Assembly: GCA_936432065.2 (NCBI GenBank)
Contig: OW386286.2
Location: 265,937,987 to 266,001,986, forward strand
Source: Rutpela maculata
Lineage: Eukaryota > Arthropoda > Insecta > Coleoptera > Cerambycidae
DNA: 64,000 nucleotides
Direction of reading: 5' to 3'
Each line of letters opens with the position of its first letter. Position 1 is the stretch's first letter. The position numbers were made by a program, and so were the translations under genes. Under the pieces are notes generated by a model. The model searched no databases. It saw only the letters and a program-made list of their open reading frames with translations, and had not been told where the DNA came from. Below, piece after piece: positions 33,274-41,145 of the stretch.

Positions 33274-33733
33274 TTCTTCAAGCGTATTAAAATGTTTAAA
33301 TTATGTCACCAAAAACAGAAGTAGAAGTAGGACATTGTTTTACTAGTAACAAAATGTTAGTACCGAACGCCACCGTAGTGGACATTGTTTTACTAGTAAC
33401 ATAATATTAGTTCCGAAAGCGCCACCGCAGTGGGTATTGTTTGACTAGTAACATAATGTTAATACCGAAAGCCACCGGTGGCGCGCTATCCACTAGCTAC
33501 TTGTCATATTGTGTCAACATGTAAGACTGTAGTTTGAATATTTGTACATTTATGATAAATAAATGAATTTTTGCATTTTAATACGTTTGAAGAAAAAATA
33601 GTATATATTACACGGAGCAGAACGCCTTTTTTTGTTTCGCCCAGTTTGCGGCTTCGGCTTCGCCTCAGCCGCAAATCCTGGGCTCAACACAAAAAAAGAG
33701 TGCGTTCTACTCCTTGTAATATAATATACTATT
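33274..33733. repeat. Composite insertion, copy 1
   Basis: Starts TTCTTCAAGCGTATTAAAAT and ends near ATATACTATTA. Part X (33275-33596) is closed by inverted ends of that first phrase and contains three ~51-bp tandem units built on TGTTTTACTAGTAACA and CCGAACGCCACCG. Part Y (33597-33734) is a hairpin with arms TAGTATATATTACACGGAG and its imperfect complement around a GC-rich stem GCGGCTTCGGCTTCGCC. The left arm of the foldback shows the site without it. Confidence 0.75.
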
Positions 33734-33759
33734 ACGAGCTTCTGGTGTATTTTTTACTT

Positions 33760-34516
33760 TTTCTTCAAGCGTATTAAAATGTTTAAATTATGTCACCAAA
33801 AACAGAAGTAGAAGTAGGACATTGTTTTACTAGTAACTTCGTTAGTGTGCGCCTATTGGGCTAAGGCTTTCCATCAGCTGGGATGCTTGCCTCGGGTTGT
33901 GAACAGTTTTGTTATAGCTGTGCTCTAGGGCTGGGCTGATTTGGTTTATTTAATTATATTAGTGTTTGTTAGTAATTGGCTGTTCTGATATGTAAGGTTG
34001 ATTTTTGTTTTGGTTGTTTTTGTGCACACAGTGTTTGGTGTTGTTTTGTTGGATGGCTCCTTTGTGGTGCAGATATGTATTTGTTTGATTTATTTTGATG
34101 GCTCTTTTGTTCATTATCTGATTTATTTACTAGTAACAAAATGTTAGTACCGAACGCCACCGTAGTGGACATTGTTTTACTAGTAACATAATGTTAGTTC
34201 CGAAAGCGCCACCGCAGTGGGTATTGTTTTACTAGTAACATAATGTTAATATCGAAAGCCACCGGTGGCGCGCTATACACTAGCCACTTGTCATATTGTG
34301 TCAACGTGTAAGACTGTAGTTTGAATATTTGTACATTTATGATAAATAAATGAATTTTTGCATTTTAATACGCTTGAAGAAAAAATAGTATATATTACAC
34401 AGAGTTGAACGCCTTTTTTTTGTGTTTCGCCCAGTTTGCTTCGCCTCAGCCGCAAATCCTGGGCTCAACACAAAAAAGAGTGCGTTCTACTCCTAGTAAT
34501 ATAATATACTATTACC
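33760..34516. repeat. Composite insertion, copy 2, with its own nested insert
   Basis: The same X plus Y unit in direct orientation, inserted at a second place in the same arm (between TTTTTTACTTT and ACCGACTGG). It is longer than copy 1 only because of the 300-bp nested insertion at 33838-34137. Confidence 0.75.
33838..34137. mobile_element. Nested ~290-bp insertion with 12-bp target duplication
   Basis: Relative to copy 1 of the composite repeat, copy 2 carries an extra segment flanked by TTTACTAGTAAC at 33826-33837 and 34126-34137. A 12-bp duplication is typical of LINE-type (SINE/LINE) integration. The inserted DNA is T/G-rich on the plus strand, with no A-tail and no convincing Pol III boxes, so its class is undetermined. 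Confidence 0.7.
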
Positions 34517-34754
34517 GACTGGAATATTAATGGACAATTATTTTATTTATTGACAGTCAATAGAAAATACTCAAAACAATCCCAAAAATATAAACAACTC
34601 ATTTAAATGACGGTCAGAGAGGTTATTTTTATCTTCAAGCAAATGTCACGTCACGTAAGAAGTGGTTGTTTGAACTTCATTAATAACATCCAACTTTTCG
34701 GGTTAATTGGTATTATGTAAAAATATATTATTTTGACAAAAATCGCGAACTTAC

Positions 34755-34820
34755 CGACTTCAAAAGTTCAACTGTGACAGATAATGTATTTCCTTTATAC
34801 TTGACATCAAACATCAAAAG
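34755..34820 (-). promoter_or_regulatory. Possible first exon/promoter area of NDUFA1
   Basis: Sequence upstream (minus strand) of the candidate donor at 34754. A TGACGTGAC element (CRE-like, plus-strand GTCACGTCACG) lies nearby at about 34646-34656, inside the proposed intron. No TATA box is clear. This is inference only. Confidence 0.2.
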
Positions 34821-36445
34821 CAAACAGATAAAATTAAAATTTAAGATTATTGCCAACGATTCTTTTATGTTACAGGTACCTTTATTGCCAATTATTATTA
34901 TAGTCAGTTATTTCAATACTGTGTATTTAGTAAATTCAATGGAATTCACCCTAGATGTCGACATAAAATCTGCTAGATCTCTATTTTATAAGTCAAAATT
35001 ATAGTATAAGCACTAACTTTTGAGCAATCTTAAATACTTGGTAAGAATATTGTTAAATATTGTTAACTTGCCTTTAAAACTTGCTGCAACTTTTATTGTG
35101 ATCAATAATAGATAAACGAGTAGTGGTAGCTATTTGACGTTTACAGGTTTCAGTATTTTTTTTCTTGTTTGTTTGTTTTGAAAGCATGCTCCTTTGACAT
35201 CTGTTTTCTAAAAGCAAGTTCTTTTAACGAGGTTTAAACGAAAATCAGCTTAAATTAAAATCCATTTGCAAAATTATATCGTAATACGGTTAGTCGTCGT
35301 TGACTTTTGACAATAAATCTGTTGATTAATAAATGGAGTTATAGACCAGTGCCAAACCGGTTTTCAGAGGCCAAAAATCTGAAAAATTCTTAGCAATATA
35401 TAGGTGGTGGGAAAATTTAGGATTAATGGTATATAAATGGGGAAAAATCGATTGAACCGCAGCAGATAACCGGAAGTGGGGTGGGGGGTGCGAAAAGGTG
35501 TATTTTTAGGGGTAAAACGTGGTTTTTTACGATTTCTGGCAAAAGTAGACCTCCTATCGAAAAAAGTTTAATATAAAAGTTGTAGATCTACAACTTTTAT
35601 TTGAAACATTTTTTTACATAACCTCAAAAATATTGAGTAAAACGGATTTTTTGGTTTTTTATTTTTGTCTTCCACAAAGATAATTCGATTTTGATGAAAT
35701 TCGGTGAAAATGTACATTTTGATGCCTCAAAAAAGCTGCAATTTTTTGAGGCGTAATATTCATTTTTTGATTTTTTTGCGAATTTAATTTGAAAAAAAGG
35801 CCTAATTTTCAATAAAAAAAGTTGATTAACAAAGTTTTGATTTTTGAAAATTTCAGGATGGTATTTTTTTCGTTGAAACCTCTACTTTAAGATGATGTAA
35901 AAAAATCATACTGTAACTTGGAAAAACATTGTCAAAAATGGAAAAAAACAAAAAAACACTTTTTTCAAGATCGATTTTTCCGTAAATGTCACTAATTCTT
36001 CATTGTAAATGAAGTGTTGAAAATGGTCCAAAACGGTAATTTCACTGTAATATGTAATAAGGGGACTTCAATTAACCGTTTAAGATTCGGACTGCTAAAA
36101 ACCGAAACGTTTACACAATAATTTTACCTAAGAAATTGCTAGAAATGACCATTTTTAAGCAAGACAAAAACTTTTTTATGCTTTATGGGCACAAATACAT
36201 TGAAACAATGTTATTGACATACATATTTCAAATTATTGATAGTTAAAAAATGGGGGGGGGGGGGCAGTTTTCTACTACGCGCTCTCGAGTGCGCGCGCAC
36301 TTCTTTTTCGTTCTTTTCTTCCAGCTCGCTTGCAACCCACCTGTCCTTGCCTTTTCACGCGTTCACAACTGGCACGTCGTTGTTTACATCGTTCGGGTAA
36401 AAACACACTAGGCGTTTTTCACCGAGTCGGCGGCCGACTTGGCAG
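34821..36445. other. Intergenic DNA with a perfect 28-bp palindrome
   Basis: Mostly anonymous, AT-rich. At 35573-35600 a perfect palindrome has the half-site ATAAAAGTTGTAGA. A GC-rich patch with CGCGCTCTCGAGTGCGCGCG at about 36279-36298 follows a run of G. No gene recognised. Confidence 0.45.
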
Positions 36446-36714
36446 AACAAGTATATCCCTTCGGACTCTGCGATCACTACTTTTCATCGCCTCATGGGGG
36501 GGGGGCAAATAGAAATCCGAAAAAAAATTTATCGCCTCATGGGGAGGGGGGGGGGGTGCTATTAGAAATCCGAAATTTTTTTTTTCATGCGGAGGAAGTG
36601 CAAATAAAAATCCGAAAAAAAAAAAATTTGTCACCTTGGAAAAGTAATGAATACTTTTTGCTCTCTGGCGCCCCGGGCAACCGTCCGGGTTGCCAGGCCC
36701 TTAAGCCGCCCCTG
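36446..36714. mobile_element. hAT-type MITE, copy 2 (5'-truncated)
   Basis: Shares TATCCCTTCGGACTC, the G-run blocks, AGAAATCCGAAAAA and the right end AGGCCCTTAAGCCGCCCCTG with copies 1 and 3. The left terminal repeat is missing and is replaced by unrelated sequence, so no target duplication can be read. Confidence 0.8.
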
Positions 36715-37084
36715 ACCATATTCTTGAAATAATTGAGCACTTTCAGTATTCTTCGTATATAAATATCGTGAACTAAACGTGTGTGGAAAGTTTCAAGAAT
36801 GTAGCAATTTTTTCCGTTTCCACTCAATGTCAAATTATAATATATCGTTAATAGTGGAGTGCCGTTAGATTTATACCTAGGAACCCGGTTCCTATGAATC
36901 AACTTTAATGAAACTTTTTGCATTGTTGCTAAAACCTAATACTAAAGTGTTTTTTTTAATTTAAAAGTTCATCGGCCCGAAAACTTTAAAATAAGACGTC
37001 ATTAATACAAAAAACATTAGAATTTCTGTAGAAACAAACTTATTGTTAAATCACATAATTCATAATAATTAATTAAAAAAAAAA

Positions 37085-37630
37085 AATAAGTCCCCAGCAC
37101 ATCTAACATAGAAGTTAATCTCGAAATAGTCGTCGCGTTTCCGCTGCTAGCGCATTTTTTAAGTTAAACTGAAATAAAATAAGATCTACTAACCTGGCCA
37201 TTTTCAGACCCATTTTAGTCGAAAGGTGGGCCCTTTACCTTTAATTTATAAAAAAAATTAAGTCCCTAGTACCTACATCTAACATAGAAGTTAGCCGCGA
37301 AATAGATGTTCCCACCGTTTACGCTGCTAGCACATTTTTAAGATACCCTAAAATAAAATGAGAACTATTAACTTGGCCCTTTTTGAACTGATTTTAATCG
37401 AAAGGTGGGCTCTTTAATTAAAAAAAAAATTATATCCCCAGCACATCTACCGTAGAAGTTAATCGCGAAATAGTCGTTGACGGCGTTTCCGCTGCTAGCG
37501 CATTTTTTTGTGTTAAACTAAAATAAAATAAGATCTATTAACCTGGCCCATTTTAGACCCATTTTAATCGAAAGGTGGGCTCTTTAGCTTTAATTTAAAA
37601 AAAAATTAAGTCCCTAATACATCTAACAGA
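37085..37630. repeat. ~175-bp tandem repeats inside the TIR element
   Basis: Three units and the start of a fourth begin near 37089, 37260, 37434 and 37609 with AAGTCCCCAGCACATCTAAC or a variant. Each contains CGCTGCTAGCGCATTTTT and TTAATCGAAAGGTGGGCTCT. They are about 80-90% similar by eye. A partial inverted unit follows. The array could be a seed of satellite DNA carried by a transposon. Confidence 0.8.
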
Positions 37631-37977
37631 TGCGAAACGTCGCGGTGTGAAAGTCTATTTCCCGGCTAACTTCTACGTTAGATGTACTAGGGACCTAATT
37701 TTGTAAATTAAAGCTAAAGAGCCCTCCTTTCAATTAAAGTTGGTCCGAATAAGGCCAGGTTACTATTTTTTTAATACGACTTTTATCTGAAAAAAAAAAC
37801 GTTGGTCGTCAAAATTATTTGGAGAATTTGAGGCTAATAGCCTTCTTATTAGCTCCGGGGTCATAATTTGTAGGTAAAAATGTTGATATTATCACCTACG
37901 AATATATTTATTCAAAAATGCAAACAAAAAAATTTTTGTTTTCGCTGCTAGTTTCGCTGCTAAAATCAGTCTCGTTG

Positions 37978-38178
37978 AATAAGCCACCAGCCCCTGAAAA
38001 TCTACTTAAAATTATTTTTTGTACATGTAAGACAGGATGCGGAGCTGCTTGTGGATGCAAAAAGTATGGATTACCTTGCACTGCAGCTTGTTCCTAATGC
38101 AATGGTGATAGTTGCACGATCCCTTTTCCTATTATAGAAATAAGTGAAGTTGAAAACGAAGATATCGAAGATAAATAG
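37978..38178 (+). pseudogene. Cys-rich (CXC-like) C-terminal peptide remnant
   Basis: Sixty-six codons with one in-frame TAA at 38095. The order is KPPAPENLLKIIFC, then CKTGCGAACGCKKYGLPC and AACS, the stop, then CNGDSC, then an acidic tail ISEVENEDIEDK and TAG. The spacing C-x-C-x3-C-x3-C-x-C-x6-C-x3-C-x2-C-x4-C resembles CXC/tesmin-like Cys clusters that end several uncharacterised, repeated insect and cnidarian proteins. The frame lies between the inverted arms, so it probably belonged to the transposon's own protein. Confidence 0.5.
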
Positions 38179-38584
38179 TATATTTTGTTAAAATTATTAT
38201 GAATTATGTGATTTAACAATAAGTTTGTTTCTACAGGAATTCTAATGTTTTTTGTATTAATGATGTCTTATTTTAAAGTTTTTTGGCCGCCATTTTGGGT
38301 CCCACATTTTGAATTTGTAATTTTTTACCTTAAATTTGTAATCACAGATCTACAGTACTACTCAAGTACGATTTTTTTGTCTACAGAACGAAAATTATTA
38401 AAACTTATGTGAATCGAGTATTTCTTCAAAGAATTTGAGAAGATCTCGATGAACTTTTAAATAAAAAAAAAACGTCAATTTCTAATCCATAAACATTTTA
38501 GTATTAGCAACACAATGCAAAAAGTTTCATTAAAGTTGATTCATAGGAACCGTGTTCCAAGGTTTTTTAGTTTTCACTCCACTA

Positions 38585-39149
38585 TAATTATTTATTTTGT
38601 TATTTTACTTAATTCTCGATTTTTTTCTGCTTGAATTAGAATCTTTATTTTTCCTCTTCATTGCCTTAGCCTGATTAGCTTTTAAATTCCTGAAATTCAT
38701 GCGAATTACAGTTCTCAGCTTATAAAATTTTTTTAAAACCTTAAAAGAAATTTCACTTTCTTTTTTAAACATTTTACCAATTAAATTTTTAACAACTCCG
38801 GGATCCTTACCGAAAGATTCGGCGTGACGAGTTTCAAAATAGGTATTCCATTTTTTTATTTAAATGTAATTAATTTTTAATTTAATTTAATTTTTAGGTC
38901 ATAGAAACGAAATGACTGGTAAACATACATTTTTGTTTTTCTATACTGCGGATATTGATCCTTATTTCACAAAAAAATCTAATAAAAAATTATCTTATCT
39001 ACAGTGGATTCTGATTCAATTCAATACAAAAATCTGATAAAAATGATCTAAACAAAATATTAAATTATGAAAAATAAGTATTATAAAAATTAACACCCAG
39101 TATAACAAATCATTTCGGAAAAGTAGGTACACGTATTTTTACCCAGTAA
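38585..39149. other. AT-rich intergenic DNA
   Basis: No gene or bounded repeat recognised. Confidence 0.35.
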
Positions 39150-39152
39150 TTA

Positions 39153-39648
39153 ATTTTGCAAGTCTCCTTCACAGTGGGTCTTTATAAAATGAACCGAACA
39201 AATCCTACTTGTATCTGGGTTAAATTTATCCTGTCTTTTGCACCTGTTTATCCATTCACCTCTTATGGTTTTGGACAAACGTGGAAAATAATAATTTGAC
39301 CAGAGCCGTAGCCAGCCAACTTTTTTTCCAAATTTGCCAACTTCATAAACTGAAAAGCCAACTCTGTAAATAATTAAATAATAATTCCTCAAAAAAAAAT
39401 TCAATAGAAGGTGCCAACTTACGTCTCAAATTTTCAACTTTTACTCAAAATAAAAATCGGTGAGCGGGGGGAGAAATTCTGAAAAAAAAAAATTCAATAG
39501 AAATTGCCAACTTACGTCTCATATTTCCAACTGTTGCCAAGTCTGGCAAAGTTGGGGGGGGGGGGGGGTAACGTACCACCCCATATCCCCCTTCGCTATG
39601 GCCCTGCGTGTTTTTACAGTCATACACTGCACACCTTGTTCCTGGCAT
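39153..39648 (-). pseudogene. THAP-domain coding region split by an insertion
   Basis: The N-terminal part MPGTRCAVYDCKNT (39607-39648) supplies the C-x4-C pair. The C-terminal part (39153-39300) holds YYFPRLSKTIRGEWINRC and ICSVHFIKTH, supplying FP, the conserved W and C-x2-H. Together they make one nearly complete THAP zinc finger interrupted by 306 bp of repeat. The parts are not in frame when simply joined, so small indels accompany the insertion. It could be a host THAP gene or a P-like transposase; a stop follows at 39153. Confidence 0.7.
39301..39606. mobile_element. hAT-like MITE inside the THAP region
   Basis: Starts CAGAGCCGTAGCCAGCC and ends, reverse-complemented, CAGGGCCATAGCGAAGG: short imperfect inverted ends of the CAGxGC type. 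The interior has two direct repeats of AATTCAATAGAA...GCCAACTTACGTCTCA and a long G run. No 8-bp duplication is visible, so class and exact ends are tentative. Confidence 0.55.
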
Positions 39649-40087
39649 TTTTCTTCATTCTATTATTAAGAAGACTTAAGAGGTAGACGTTGTGTGTGAC
39701 GCTCCGAAGTAAATCTCGAACAAAGCGGTTAAATTATTAGTGAACATAATGAAAGTTAGCTCAATCTATGGGTAAAAAAAATCTGAATAAAACAATATAA
39801 CCAATATCAAAGTTAAAGTTAGCACATAATTAATAATCAATATTAAAGTGTAAGTGTAGTGCGTATATATGAATGCAAGAGTGCAATAGAAACTTTCGTC
39901 CGTAAACAAGTGGTCAACACGTGTTTGCAATAGAAAAGGACCAGCGCCGCTAGGAGCCCAACTAGTAATTGCAGTTTCAACATCTGGTAACTACCTAATA
40001 AATATTACAATTGTAGTAGTCCGAGAAGATATATTTTTTATACCTCTAGTTAAAGCTCGACATACACGTACCGCACTTTAAATTAGA

Positions 40088-40957
40088 ATGTCTGATACAA
40101 TAACCAATGCAGCACTACTAGAAGAGATACGTTCATCAAATAACTCGATAACTAAACTTATTGAAGCCTTAGAATCCAGATTGCTTCTTAAGTTAGAAAA
40201 TTCAAATAGACGGATTGAAGAACTGGAAAGCGAAGTTGCCCGGTTAAATACAAGAGTTGAACTCATTGACAAGAACCAGAGAAAAAATAGCATTCTGATA
40301 TTCGGACTTGCTATTCCAGATGAATGTGATGATTTAGCTTTATTCGTATTGGATACAATTAACACAAAATTACAAATTAACATAACATTAAATGATATAA
40401 ATAATATTTTCTGCCTAAACAATATAAAAAATAAGCCAATCAAAGTTGAGTTCATATCATATCTTCGCAAGGCAATATTAATGAAGAATTGTTCAAAACT
40501 GAAAAATACAGGCATAGCAATCGCCCATGATAAAACGTTCAAAGAGAGACAAGAAGGAGCAATATTACGAAAACACCTGAAACTCGCAAAACAAGAGGAA
40601 CCAAACCAAGTGTGCACAATAAAAAGAGGGACCTTATGCGTGGGAGAATATAAATATACTATTGAAGACTTGAGGAAAATCGAAACAAAAGATAATACAG
40701 AACCAGACCTAAACAGTGCCATAGAGTCATCAAGCACAGATAGTCAAATTGCAGCTACAAACCAAATCGCATTAGACACAGGAAAACGTACACCAAACGT
40801 AAGGTCATTCAAAAGTAATCTACCACCCACGAAGAACTCCGAAATAACTCCAATACAAAGAGAAAACAACGCCAAAGCAAATACTATCAAGAACCTATCA
40901 TCTAAAGGAAAGTCCACATATACCTCTAACTACACCTTAAGAAAGACCACGAAGTAA
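40088..40957 (+). CDS. LINE ORF1 protein, coiled coil plus RRM-like region
   Basis: 289 residues. Residues about 5-75 form a heptad-rich coiled coil (LEEIRSSNNSITKLIEALES, ENSNRRIEELESEVARLN). From about 77 the sequence NSILIFGLAIPDE starts an RRM-like/L1-type domain, continuing with IKVEFISYLRKAIL, and then a basic C-terminal part rich in K, T and S. This layout matches ORF1p of several LINE groups: trimerising coiled coil, RNA binding, then a basic tail, acting as an RNA chaperone in the retrotransposition particle. No CCHC knuckles are present. ORF2 follows after 188 bp. Confidence 0.88.
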   Translation: MSDTITNAALLEEIRSSNNSITKLIEALESRLLLKLENSNRRIEELESEVARLNTRVELIDKNQRKNSILIFGLAIPDECDDLALFVLDTINTKLQINITLNDINNIFCLNNIKNKPIKVEFISYLRKAILMKNCSKLKNTGIAIAHDKTFKERQEGAILRKHLKLAKQEEPNQVCTIKRGTLCVGEYKYTIEDLRKIETKDNTEPDLNSAIESSSTDSQIAATNQIALDTGKRTPNVRSFKSNLPPTKNSEITPIQRENNAKANTIKNLSSKGKSTYTSNYTLRKTTK

Positions 40958-41145
40958 AGGAAATTAAAAATTATTAGTTTAGGTTGATAATCAATTATAG
41001 TCTATTGTTTCTGATTTTATACTTTTATAGTTTATAGTTTATAGATTTTTCTTTTTTTTTAGATTTTATATAGGTACACATTTAGTGCCATTAAATTAGT
41101 AAGTAAATATAAACCAGTATCTAGTTTCTTAACCACAAAAATATA

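Larger units (their letters stand above)
31756..34524. mobile_element. 2.8-kb TA-flanked foldback carrying later insertions
   Basis: The outer ends CTCCAGTCGGTAA and (reverse complement) TTCCAGTCGGTAA are bordered by TA (31754-31755, 34525-34526). The left arm runs about 31756-32375 and the right arm about 32560-34524; they match through GTTAGTGGAGGGGTTATACA, GCCATGGTTTTCGAGAAAAT, ATTTTTAATGC and ACTATTCACAGGCCCATAAA. The right arm is longer because it holds three insertions absent from the left arm: a Helitron and two copies of a ~460-bp composite repeat. The original element was about 1.3 kb and non-coding. Confidence 0.85.
31158..34754 (-). other. Probable 5'UTR intron of NDUFA1
   Basis: The acceptor ATTTCAG lies directly before the NDUFA1 ATG. 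Upstream on the minus strand the first strong donor I noted is GTAAGT at 34754-34749 (exon side ...AAGTCG). If correct, the intron is about 3.6 kb and nearly all of it is two foldback transposons (31230-31713 and 31756-34524). The donor choice is inference; a nearer donor is possible. Confidence 0.4.
36854..38582. mobile_element. 1.73-kb TIR element with tandem array and CXC-like peptide
   Basis: Left GTGGAGTGCCG... and right (reverse complement) GTGGAGTGAAAA... are TA-flanked (36852-36853, 38583-38584) and continue as inverted arms of over 200 bp (GGTTCCTATGAATCAACTTT, TTAATACAAAAAACATTAGA). The left arm has lost about 200 bp present in the right arm. Inside are a tandem array (37085-37630), one inverted partial unit (about 37635-37745) and a decayed Cys-rich reading frame (37978-38178). 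The organisation suggests an internally rearranged copy of a protein-coding DNA transposon. Confidence 0.75.

Noticed and set aside
33360..34260. Regularly spaced repeats that could suggest a CRISPR-like array
   Set aside because: Only three ~51-bp units in direct contact, without unique spacers, inside a eukaryotic transposon.
34646..34656. CRE-like site as a proven NDUFA1 promoter
   Set aside because: A single short motif without a defined transcription start; kept only as a low-confidence note.
36446..36732. Overlapping open frames on both strands
   Set aside because: Both are translations of the hAT MITE G-run and A-run modules.
40078..40737. 219-codon minus-strand frame
   Set aside because: Shadow of LINE ORF1; S/F/L-rich with no domain.
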